A DNA stretch of 64,000 nucleotides from contig JAQUOU010000005.1 in assembly GCA_028716975.1 (NCBI GenBank), positions 1 to 64,000 of the forward strand, read 5' to 3'. The translations under genes were made by a program, and so were the position numbers. Of the stretch, positions 56,101-63,416 are shown piece after piece (position 1 is the stretch's first letter; the number at the start of each line of letters is the position of its first letter). The notes below the pieces were generated by a model. It saw nothing but the letters and a program-made list of their open reading frames with translations. It had not been told where the DNA came from and ran no database searches. This DNA is from Methylobacter sp. (GTDB lineage Bacteria > Pseudomonadota > Gammaproteobacteria > Methylococcales > Methylomonadaceae).

Positions 56101-56417
56101 AGGTGAATGTTTTTCTTATTAGCCTGAAGGCCGGCGGTGTAGGTTTAAATCTGACCGAAGCCGATACCGTCATTATTTATGATCCGTGGTGGAACCCGGC
56201 CGTAGAAACCCAAGCCGCAGACCGGGCGCATCGTATCGGTCAGGATAAACCGGTTTTTGTCTACAAACTGATTACTGAAAATACAGTAGAAGAAAAAATT
56301 CTTGCCATGCAGGAAAGAAAACGCATGCTGGCCGAAAGCATTTATACGAATGGCCCCAAGGAAAAATCATTAAAACTTACCGCTGAAGACCTTACAGCCC
56401 TGTTTGAACCTCTATAA
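53163..56417 (+). CDS. SWIM zinc-finger SNF2 family helicase
   Basis: 1084-residue SNF2 ATPase. An N-terminal SWIM zinc finger (CSCPVGFNCKHIAA, about 84-97) suits DNA or protein binding. A large middle region (about 110-610) is of unclear fold. The C-terminal SNF2 engine has GILADDMGLGKTIQTLVHLL, LILDEAQTIKN, CLTGTPMENHLGELWAQ, LRQTCCDP and the final QAADRAHRIGQDKPVFVYKL. This belongs to the bacterial RapA-unrelated 'SNF2_N plus SWIM' group of unknown target. ATG 53163 (MDKPKKLLRSDIRY) fits better than an in-frame ATG at 53079. MITE copy B starts right after its TAA. Confidence 0.93.
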   Translation: MDKPKKLLRSDIRYECGDGSYERGRSYFEKGLVVDLAIKSEGVLFVQLNAAVKGSGRSPYKQNIRIIWRPDFSAAEIEGDCSCPVGFNCKHIAAACLMYQNSTQPLTLAPIKAPSCFDWLDSLNEKLPKDNRDHDFIVYILKPGKNKHEIIFEFVITKEKKSGGLSKGRKTTLNNLRYSYNYLNYIQPQDEEIAKLLSAFNTSYIGEPVLAGATGYVALTKLLQTGRLYWQDLEKPPLKMGAKRDLRFHWQQPDQDGYQLNVEIEPAAIFLLTDPPQYLDNHLGMVGGFNTANFSAHQLKKILSAPLIPAQYADEFSQRLIIEHTALPLPTPKEVRLIELKDLTPIPKISLFGKQTGNQPYLHFIKVSFNYGEWTVPAFNFEEYSILKTNQGLVRIKRAIETESAAIKHLTDQGFATVPPEEIGIQELVLFIPTEKNRIASAARWGTFIQHILPELEQEGWIITMEDSFRLNFHSAQNWEAEISETQTDWFEIHFTIEIDGQSHSLLPLIMPALENYDPENLPDILNLPISDHNYLTLPSDKIKPFLNILYELFNSSTLAKDGTLKLSRFNVASLSDMEEQNAKLFKITGGKELRELGQKLKNFNGIKDVHLPVKFQAELRNYQQHGLNWLQFLREYKFSGILADDMGLGKTIQTLVHLLLEKQQGRMTSPCLIIAPTSLMSNWRRETERFTPDLRVLTLQGTERKQLFDKIKEHDLILTTYPLLPRDEETLLEHEYHYLILDEAQTIKNPLSKAAQIVRHIKSTHRLCLTGTPMENHLGELWAQFDFLMPGFLGDGATFRKLYRTPIEMHGNNEQRLRLSRRVAPFMLRRTKEEVARELPLKTEIIRSVPLYEQQAALYESIRLTMERKVREAIALKGLARSHITILDALLKLRQTCCDPRTLSLKEAQKLQESAKLDLLMELLPEQLEEGRRILVFSQFTRMIALIENELNTRQIGYTKLTGQTRNRDEAIEQFKSGEVNVFLISLKAGGVGLNLTEADTVIIYDPWWNPAVETQAADRAHRIGQDKPVFVYKLITENTVEEKILAMQERKRMLAESIYTNGPKEKSLKLTAEDLTALFEPL

Positions 56418-56592
56418 GGGAGCCTCTAAAAATTATCCGTTCATGCTTCGACAAAGCTCTCCTGAGTTTATCGAAGGGGCTCTCCTGAGCATGGCCGAAG
56501 CATGAACGGATAATTTACTGATTTTAATAAACCACCGTTCGTCCTGAGCCTGTCGAAGGAAGCTTATCGAAATGCAATTTTTAGAGGTTCCC
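56418..56592. mobile_element. MITE-like element, copy B
   Basis: 175 bp bounded by GGGAGCCTCTAAAAAT (56418-56433) and ATTTTTAGAGGTTCCC (56577-56592), with flanking ATAA on each side. The interior is the reverse complement of copy A (32671-32879), with the repeat unit present once rather than three times. No ORF. It begins at the base after the SNF2 stop codon. Confidence 0.82.
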
Positions 56593-56704
56593 ATAAATCA
56601 ATATGACTAAGGTCCAATAATTAGCGCCATAATACCGTAACTAGACCTTTGCCGATTTTCATGCCATAGTCTTTTTCTCATTTTTATGAAGACAAACTGA
56701 ATGA

Positions 56705-58681
56705 ATGAAAAATTACATGCCGCCTATTGAAATCTTCTCTAAAAACAGCTATTCGCCTTATGAATTCAAAAAAAGTCTCTGGCTTCGCTCGCCCAGACTC
56801 ATTATTTTTACTATTGTCTTTTTGATCAGCGCCGCTATCGGCCTGACCTACATTTACAGCCGGCCCGCTATTTACCGAAGCAGTGCAACGCTGTTAACCT
56901 CGGCAATGACAGCCATAGACCGCGAAAGCAGCGTAGCCGATATTCAGCATGTCGCTATTCAAAAACAAATTTTACTGGGCCACGAACTTATCGTTGAAAC
57001 TTTATCGCGGCTTAAAGCCTTGATCACGAATGAGTCCGATCCCGTGCAACAGCTCACCGTAGCAGATATTCGTAAGCTGCTGAATGTAGAACCTGTCGCC
57101 GAAACCAATCTGGTTGAAATCCTGGCAGAAGGCACTGATCCTGAGTTTTTGCCCCGGCTTATCAATACCTGGACTGAAGTTTACCTGGACGCCCGCGCTG
57201 CAGAAGTCAAAAAATTAACTGACAATACGAGTCGTATTATTGAAGACGAGTTGAAAGGGCTGACTGAAGAAATCAACTCGGCCAGGGCGGAATTAGAAAC
57301 TTTCAGGAAAAATAACGATATTTCATCCACAGGACGAAATGAAAATGAAGCACTAGCCCGCCTTAAAGGTTTAAATGATTCTTTAAATACCGCCAGTGAA
57401 GAAGAAGTCAAGGCAAAGGCACAACTTGATGCTATTAAATCAGCCATTTCCCGTAACCAGGCAGTAGTTCCGGATTATGAACAAGGCAGTCTGCAGGATC
57501 TTGAAAAACGTTTACAGGAATTACGCGAACAACTGGCCGAATTTGATAAAAAATTTACCCGCGACTATTTAAATAAACAGCCCGCCTTAAAATTTGTCCC
57601 GGAACAAATTAAAAAGCTTGAAGCTGAAATCAATAAAAAACATGTTTATGGTAAAAGCATTGTACTGACTGATGCAGAAAACAAGTATGCCGCTGCAAAA
57701 CAAACCGTTATAGCGATTCGCGCCCAGCTTGATGCTCATAAAAAACTGGCGGCTGAATTTACTTCAAAATTTGCCGAGCACGAAACTTTAAAAACTGATT
57801 TGGAAGGGTTGGAAAAGCTTTACCGTGATACGCAAGAACGATTAGTACAAATCGAAACCAGCCACAAAGAAAAATACCCGCAAGTAACCGTTATAAATCA
57901 GGCTTATGTGTCGCGGGATCCGGTAAGGCCGAATTATAGCCGGGATGCCGCTATTGCTATAGCAGGCTCTTTATTATTGGGGCTTTTCAGTGTCTGGATC
58001 TTCGAGTATTTAACCCGGAAGCCGGAGGAGTTGCAGTCGCCCGTTACGCTTTCCGGTATTCATATGTACAATCCTAGTTCAGAAATGCTTAATTATAGCC
58101 AGACTGCTCCTAAACCTCTGGAGCAGAAAAAAAACAATGCCTTGAAAAGCCCTTTATATCGGGAACTTTCCACTTCCCAGTTGAAGACTATACTTAAGGC
58201 TTCAAATCTCAAAACCAAACAATTTATCAGTTTATTACTGAGTGGACTCAGTATTGATGAAGCTACATATTTAAAAGCTGACCAGATAAATATGGAAAAA
58301 GGAACTATTACCCTTACCGGCCCAGTGCCAAGAATTATTACTATTAATCATTTACTTAAATCTTTATTTGAACAATCCGGCGGCCATCCTGCCTGGAATG
58401 CAGACAATCCAAACTCATCTGAGGATCTCGCCGCCTCTCTGCTGTGTGCTGCCATTGATTCCGGTTTATCTAATCCCATGGAAATTACCGCTGAAGCCAT
58501 TCGACATAGCTATATCGCTTATCTTGTTCGGCAGGGGCTGCGTCTATCCGATCTTGATCTCATTGTGGGTTACTTGGCGCCATTTGCTATTTCCACCTAT
58601 AGCGCCTACTCCACGCCGGAACAAGGCCGTGCTATTGACGACATAGAATTATTACACCCCGCATTGATAGATATTGCTTAA
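56705..58681 (+). CDS. Wzz/GumC-type chain-length protein fused to a pseudo tyrosine-recombinase domain
   Basis: 658 residues. The first membrane segment (about 32-54) is followed by a Wzz-type periplasmic part (about 55-410) with long coiled coils, the family PVRPNYSRDAAIAIAGSLLLGLFSVWIFEY motif (read in two parts) giving the second segment at about 415-440. Such proteins control polysaccharide chain length. Residues about 485-640 read as a tyrosine-recombinase catalytic domain: LLLSGLSIDEATYLKADQIN, ITLTGPVPRIITI, EAIRHSYIAYLVRQGLRLSD and AISTYSAYS. The first Arg is Ser516 and the His of HxxR is Glu597; Arg600 and Tyr635 persist. It is therefore probably inactive and cytoplasmic. The fusion is unusual. 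Confidence 0.82.
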   Translation: MKNYMPPIEIFSKNSYSPYEFKKSLWLRSPRLIIFTIVFLISAAIGLTYIYSRPAIYRSSATLLTSAMTAIDRESSVADIQHVAIQKQILLGHELIVETLSRLKALITNESDPVQQLTVADIRKLLNVEPVAETNLVEILAEGTDPEFLPRLINTWTEVYLDARAAEVKKLTDNTSRIIEDELKGLTEEINSARAELETFRKNNDISSTGRNENEALARLKGLNDSLNTASEEEVKAKAQLDAIKSAISRNQAVVPDYEQGSLQDLEKRLQELREQLAEFDKKFTRDYLNKQPALKFVPEQIKKLEAEINKKHVYGKSIVLTDAENKYAAAKQTVIAIRAQLDAHKKLAAEFTSKFAEHETLKTDLEGLEKLYRDTQERLVQIETSHKEKYPQVTVINQAYVSRDPVRPNYSRDAAIAIAGSLLLGLFSVWIFEYLTRKPEELQSPVTLSGIHMYNPSSEMLNYSQTAPKPLEQKKNNALKSPLYRELSTSQLKTILKASNLKTKQFISLLLSGLSIDEATYLKADQINMEKGTITLTGPVPRIITINHLLKSLFEQSGGHPAWNADNPNSSEDLAASLLCAAIDSGLSNPMEITAEAIRHSYIAYLVRQGLRLSDLDLIVGYLAPFAISTYSAYSTPEQGRAIDDIELLHPALIDIA

Positions 58682-58834
58682 ACTCGACTGGCTTGTTCTT
58701 AAGGTTCAAATAATGAATTTTTCTATTATCCTTCCTAACCTTTATAAAACTCTATTACTCATGTGGAGCTTCCGCTGTCATTACTTTTTTGGAGCTGATA
58801 TCCACGTATTAGCTCATCATTCCCGAGGACATTT

Positions 58835-59626
58835 TTGGAAACCATAATTCGTTTAGCAACTGCTCTGGGCATTTTTTGCATCATGATATGCTGGGAATAT
58901 TTCAGCCCCAGGAGAATATCGCAGATTAATCGTAAACAACGCTGGCCGATTAACCTGGGGCTTGCTACATTTAATATGCTGCTTATGCGCTTAACTGTCG
59001 GCGGTATTGCCTATTTAAGCGCCGTTTCCGCCAGGGAAAAATCATGGGGCATTTTAAACTGGCTTGCCGCTCCCGAATGGCTGTCTATCGCGGTGACTTT
59101 ATTATTTCTTGATTTTGCCATTTATGGCCAGCATATTGCTTTGCATAAATGGCCGCTGCTTTGGCGTTTACATCAGGTTCATCATACCGATCTGGAGTTT
59201 GACGCCACGACCGCCGTGCGCTTTCATCCTTTGGAAATCGTGCTTTCCATGGCTTACAAAGTGCTTTGCATTTATTTGATAGGCGCCCATCCTGTCTCTG
59301 TCATTGCTTTTGAGGTTATTCTTAATGGTACGGCAACTTTTAATCACAGCAATGTCAATATTCCGCCGGCACTAGATAAAAAATTACGCCGGCTGATCAT
59401 TACGCCGGATATGCATCGCATTCATCACTCCATTATTCGCACTGAAATAGACAGCAATTACGGATTTTCTGTTTCCTGGTGGGATAAGCTTTGTAAAACC
59501 TACATTGAAGAACCCAAACATCCTCAAGCCACCATGGCTATTGGTTTGAGCCATTTCCGGCAGCAAGCGGAATTAGGATTTATGAAATTATTGCTACTAC
59601 CCTTTAAGTCGTTGCGTAGACGGTAA
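58835..59626 (+). CDS. Sterol desaturase / fatty-acid hydroxylase superfamily protein
   Basis: Di-iron membrane oxygenase of 263 residues with four hydrophobic segments. The histidine boxes are complete: HIALHKWPLLWRLHQVHHTD, FHPLE, HSNVN and MHRIHHS. The substrate could be a sterol, fatty acid or carotenoid. The start is TTG at 58835 with GAGGA five bases before it. A sterol-modifying role would suit a methanotroph but no sterol synthesis gene is in the window. Confidence 0.9.
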   Translation: METIIRLATALGIFCIMICWEYFSPRRISQINRKQRWPINLGLATFNMLLMRLTVGGIAYLSAVSAREKSWGILNWLAAPEWLSIAVTLLFLDFAIYGQHIALHKWPLLWRLHQVHHTDLEFDATTAVRFHPLEIVLSMAYKVLCIYLIGAHPVSVIAFEVILNGTATFNHSNVNIPPALDKKLRRLIITPDMHRIHHSIIRTEIDSNYGFSVSWWDKLCKTYIEEPKHPQATMAIGLSHFRQQAELGFMKLLLLPFKSLRRR

Positions 59627-60181
59627 GCATGATTTACAAATAGAGGCAGTGTTTTGGCGGAGCTACATGCCTAATTGGCCTTGCTATCCCGAACTGAAGA
59701 CGCCATAGGATTGGGGCATAACAAAAGATGCGATGGATTAATCACTTAATTGAACTTAACAGAATAAGCGTATTCCGGCTTCAGAACTATTATAATCGAG
59801 CGAAAAATTTATAAGCATTTTTCCTGCCTATCTTAAAGAAAAATTAATTAATTAAAGTTCTCTTTTTTAAGTTTTACTGCTAGCCTTGTCATTAGAATTT
59901 AACAATCAAGCACATACACTTCTATCCACAATTTCTGTGGATAACTCTGTGCATAACGCTTACATAACAATGATTAACCCCCATGGAATCAATGCCCCTG
60001 TTAAATTGTAGTCTTTTTATACTTTAACCACTTATATATAATAATCAATTAGTTAAGGTTATTTAACTTTATTAGCCAAGACTTGCATTCGACTTCGATA
60101 ACTTTTTAACACAATAAAATAAATCTGTGTATAAGCAATATCTAATAAGAGCAGGATGTTGTTAATTTTAATCAGCTAAAG
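59627..60181. other. AT-rich intergenic region with DnaA-box cluster
   Basis: About 555 bp with no coding frame, becoming extremely AT-rich from 59990 to 60180. It holds four matches to the DnaA box TTATNCACA: 59922-59930 (one mismatch), 59936-59944, 59948-59956 and 60126-60134. Three of them lie within 35 bp. It could be a replication origin or a DnaA-regulated promoter region. Confidence 0.55.
59922..60134. other. Cluster of four DnaA boxes (candidate origin)
   Basis: CTATCCACA (59922, plus), TGTGGATAA (59936, minus), TGTGCATAA (59948, minus) and TGTGTATAA (60126, minus). The last three fit the TTATNCACA consensus exactly. The AT-rich stretch between the third and fourth boxes could serve as an unwinding element. 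No dnaA, dnaN or mnmG is adjacent, which weakens the chromosomal origin idea. Confidence 0.45.
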
Positions 60182-60712
60182 GTGTTTGTGTCCCTGTATT
60201 ATTATCAAACCATGCCATTTTTCATCACTGTAAGTCTTTTCTTGAGCTTTATTGGGCAGTTTGCGAGTTCAGTCCAGAGCCTATTAATATCGCCTCTGTT
60301 TATTTATATCGGAACAGGAGTGGCCCTCCTCAGTATTGCCGGGATCATTATTAAAAAATTACACACTAAAATTGGCTATGACATTTTTGCCGGCAGTACT
60401 TTACTCGCCTGGTTCGCTTATTGGAAAATGTTGTTTAATGAAGACTCGCCGCTATTCTTTTTCTTCCCGCTTTATTTTGCATTTATGACAGCTTTTGTTT
60501 CATTATTTTTAATTAATCAACAACATAAAATAGATTCTGAAACTTTTTCCCGCATGCAGTCACTTTCTGAAATGAAGGGGCTTCAGCCTTGGTTTATAAT
60601 GAGTTGCGTCCTCGTGACTCTGGAGTTTCAAAAACATTATTTACTTTTTCCTGTCATGATGACCCTTTTGATTATGAGGTTTGCTTTATCAAGCTGCCTG
60701 GAACAGAAATAA
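60182..60712 (+). CDS. Hypothetical membrane protein
   Basis: 176 residues, four to five hydrophobic segments (about 12-33, 37-57, 68-80, 88-110, 135-170), no known motif. The listed start is GTG 60182; AAAGG at 60178-60182 would better serve a second GTG at 60188, and ATG 60212 is a third option. I do not recognise a family. It follows the DnaA-box region. Confidence 0.6.
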   Translation: MFVSLYYYQTMPFFITVSLFLSFIGQFASSVQSLLISPLFIYIGTGVALLSIAGIIIKKLHTKIGYDIFAGSTLLAWFAYWKMLFNEDSPLFFFFPLYFAFMTAFVSLFLINQQHKIDSETFSRMQSLSEMKGLQPWFIMSCVLVTLEFQKHYLLFPVMMTLLIMRFALSSCLEQK

Positions 60713-60769
60713 ACCAGCGGGATATTGCTTAAGCTCTGCATTCTATAGATCTTTAACGCTATTTTACCT

Positions 60770-61957
60770 TCAAGTGCTATGGCGATAGCGCTTGCTCTTG
60801 ATTACAGGCTTGCTTTTGATGAGGCGCTTCTTGCTGACTGATTTGGTCCTGCTGGGATTTTTAGTCTTGCTCACCAACAGCTTGCTCTTGCGGGAATTTT
60901 GGGTTTTTATAATAGATTTACTCCTGCTTACGCGTTTACTCTTACTGATAGCCTTACTCTTGCTGATATGCTTATATTTGCTGAGGCGCTTATTCTTCCC
61001 CGCTAATAAGTGCTTACGTTTGCTACTGTAGACTTTTCTTTCTCCATTAGAATTAGCGCCGATAGCCCTAAATTTTCCATTACCGCAGGAAAGCTGATAG
61101 GGGGGGACGCCTGTTGAAACTGTGGGTATAGTGCTGATATGCCGTGGTTGAACCGTACTGAATTGGTTAGCAAAACCGGCGTCCATCATGCTGTTCATTA
61201 ACTGATACCGTTCTGCGCTGGTCATGCCGCCAAGAACTACGCCAATCAGGTGTTGATCATTCCGATGCGCTGCGGCGATAAGATTATAACCGGAGCCGCA
61301 GGTAAAACCGGTCTTCATTCCTTCAGCTCCGGGATAATTCGCTACAAATTTGTTAATACCGCGCAACTCATTACCTTTGTAATTAAAGCTGTGGGTAGAA
61401 AAGTATTGATAATAATTGGGAAAATCCCGTTGAATTCTCCATGCCAGGATTGCCATATCAAGTGAAGTTGTCACTTGTTTATCATGGGGAAGCCCGGTTG
61501 CATTCATAAAGCTGGTATTTTTCATACCTAAAGACTGCGCCCGCAAGGTCATCTTCAGAGCAAAATAATCTTCACTGCCCTCCAGGTTTTCCGCAAGAAC
61601 AACCGCGGCATCATTCGCGGAACGGGTAATTACGGCTAAGATAGCATCTTCAATAGTGATTAACTCTCCCTGTCTCAAGCCCAATTTGCTATTTGGCTGG
61701 CGCGCCGCATGGGCGGAAGCCCTTATATTATCGTGCAACTGGACTTGTCCCGCTTTCAATGCGGAGAAGGTCATATAAAGTGTCATTACTTTAGTAAGCG
61801 AAGCCGGATACCAGGATTGAGTCGCTTCCACTTCGTGTAACACGCTGCCGTTGTCAGCATCGATAATAATGGCGGAATACCGTCCATAACTAACCCCAGA
61901 CGCAAACAATAACCAGACCGGCATCAAAATAGTCAAAAATAATTTCACTTTACTCAT
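60770..61957 (-). CDS. D-alanyl-D-alanine carboxypeptidase (PBP5/6 family) with long basic tail
   Basis: Penicillin-binding protein of the S11 family. A signal peptide (about 1-25) is followed by the catalytic domain with YPASLTKVMTLYMTF (SxxK), ITRSANDAAVVLAENL (SxN) and GAEGMKTGFTCGSG (KTG), all intact. It trims the terminal D-Ala of pentapeptides in the periplasm. Instead of the usual PBP5 C-terminal beta domain and amphipathic helix, the last ~100 residues are dominated by Lys, Ser and Arg (SKSKAISKSKRVSRSKSI). ATG 61957 is chosen; an in-frame TTG lies 18 bp upstream. Confidence 0.92.
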   Translation of the reverse strand: MSKVKLFLTILMPVWLLFASGVSYGRYSAIIIDADNGSVLHEVEATQSWYPASLTKVMTLYMTFSALKAGQVQLHDNIRASAHAARQPNSKLGLRQGELITIEDAILAVITRSANDAAVVLAENLEGSEDYFALKMTLRAQSLGMKNTSFMNATGLPHDKQVTTSLDMAILAWRIQRDFPNYYQYFSTHSFNYKGNELRGINKFVANYPGAEGMKTGFTCGSGYNLIAAAHRNDQHLIGVVLGGMTSAERYQLMNSMMDAGFANQFSTVQPRHISTIPTVSTGVPPYQLSCGNGKFRAIGANSNGERKVYSSKRKHLLAGKNKRLSKYKHISKSKAISKSKRVSRSKSIIKTQNSRKSKLLVSKTKNPSRTKSVSKKRLIKSKPVIKSKRYRHST

Positions 61958-61975
61958 TAAAAAATTGTTCTCCAA

Positions 61976-62408
61976 TAAAATCGATAGCTAAAAACCACAG
62001 TTGAGCATACCAAAATTCCGTTCGCCCTGAGCCGGTTGAAGGATGAGCGGGAGTTTGGAATGCTCACCTAATGGGTGAGCGTGCTTTTAGGTTAATAAAA
62101 ACGCAGGCTCATCCGGTCTTTAATACAAACAATATAAAACACGCTTACGGCCAGTTAGAATTTGTTAAATAACCAGTGACAAGTGCAGAAAGTTGCAGTC
62201 GTACAGGCACGCCTAATATCTCTCTGTGAATTACAGTATTTATGGCAAGGAATTGCACCATCCTTAATGCATAAGGACTAAAAACTAATTCTCAACTTAA
62301 TGTTAATTAGTGAGAATAGGTAATAAATATAGTCGAATTTTAACAGTGCCTGATGAATTTATGTTTATAACCACACACTGAGAAAAAATAATTCCGGACT
62401 ATAAAAAT
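61976..62408. other. Intergenic region with repeat and hairpin
   Basis: About 430 bp between two minus-strand genes. It contains a core-only dispersed repeat (about 62018-62043) and a hairpin GCTCACC/GGTGAGC (62062-62080) with a 5-nt loop. No T-tract follows on either strand. No gene seen. Confidence 0.5.
62018..62043. repeat. Core copy of dispersed TTCGACAAGCTCAGG-type repeat
   Basis: CCGTTCGCCCTGAGCCGGTT followed by GAAGG matches the arm of the repeats at 12088-12178 and the MITE interiors with a few changes. It has no terminal inverted repeats. Confidence 0.65.
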
Positions 62409-63416
62409 TCAGTTGCGCTTTAACCCTTTGGCACACCTATAAGGTGGATTTCCCTGACAAATTCCCCAAAATTTACCAAAATCGCCTTCATCATTGGGCT
62501 TCCAGCTTTCCGAAAAGGCTTCAAATACTACGCCGGACCAGTTTCTTTCAGCCAGTTTTTTAAAAGTATCCTGCACAACTATCCTTTGATTTTTCTGACT
62601 CGCAACATCGCAAGGCTGCCCCGTGCGTTTATTGATTTCAGTTTGTCCTTCGGGGCCATTTGGCCAGCCGAATTCAGTCACAATAACGTCCTTGCCGGAA
62701 TAAACGCGCCGAATATCTTCAAGCCGGGCAATATGAAAATCAGCGGCTTTTTTTGCCGGAGTGCAGGGAAATATGCCTGAATATTTATTTTCCCACCAGG
62801 GAAAAATATTGGTGCCTATCCAATCGACGCTTTTGCCAAAACTACTTGGCTGGCAAGGATAAGCCCGATTGCACCATTCCCACCAGATATCGATTGTCGT
62901 AACCGGTTGCGGCACACCGGCTTTGTGAAGACTGTCGATGCAACGCATGATTTCTCCATCAAATGCATAACCGTGACGGGTTCGCACTTCGGAGCCACAA
63001 CTCAGCTTAACTATGGTTTTCGGAAATGCCTTTGCAACCTCAATGCCTTCACTAATGGATTGTGAATTAATTGCCACATCGTCATCCAGCCACAGAATTG
63101 CAATAACCTTGATATGCCGTGCTTCCGCCGCGGCAAAAGTATAGTCCAGCCCGTTTAAAACGCCGTAAGTCATGATGCAGCGAAAACCGGTTTCCTTAAT
63201 CAATTTATCCAGCAGTTCATCAATCAATTCCCGGGATGGATGAGCGCCATAATCGGGGCTGAGCTTTCCCACATACGGGCTGAAAGCGGCGCATTGCAGC
63301 GCGTCTTTTTTACTGTTTTGGATAGTTTGAAGCGCGGTTGATTTTTTACGTGCCGATACAGTGTGGCAATTCATTAACAATATGGAAACCACAATCAACA
63401 AAAGAAAATGCTTCAT
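62409..63416 (-). CDS. Secreted GH17-family beta-1,3-glucanase-like protein
   Basis: 335 residues with a signal peptide (about 1-22). The GH17 barrel shows FSPYVGKLSPDYGAHPSREL, LSCGSEVRTRHG where the acid/base Glu is expected (usual GNE is GSE), IGTNIFPWWENKYSG and VIVTEFGWPNGPEGQ with the nucleophile Glu. SGVVFEAFSESWKPNDEGDF corresponds to the family ending. Unlike the gene at 22559 it has no membrane tail and should be periplasmic or secreted. It probably acts on beta-1,3-glucan; cleavage versus transfer is unclear. Confidence 0.83.
   Translation of the reverse strand: MKHFLLLIVVSILLMNCHTVSARKKSTALQTIQNSKKDALQCAAFSPYVGKLSPDYGAHPSRELIDELLDKLIKETGFRCIMTYGVLNGLDYTFAAAEARHIKVIAILWLDDDVAINSQSISEGIEVAKAFPKTIVKLSCGSEVRTRHGYAFDGEIMRCIDSLHKAGVPQPVTTIDIWWEWCNRAYPCQPSSFGKSVDWIGTNIFPWWENKYSGIFPCTPAKKAADFHIARLEDIRRVYSGKDVIVTEFGWPNGPEGQTEINKRTGQPCDVASQKNQRIVVQDTFKKLAERNWSGVVFEAFSESWKPNDEGDFGKFWGICQGNPPYRCAKGLKRN

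Noticed and set aside
62062-62080. Hairpin as terminator of the second GH17 gene
   Set aside because: The stem is fine but no T-tract follows on the minus strand and it is more than 300 bp from the stop codon.
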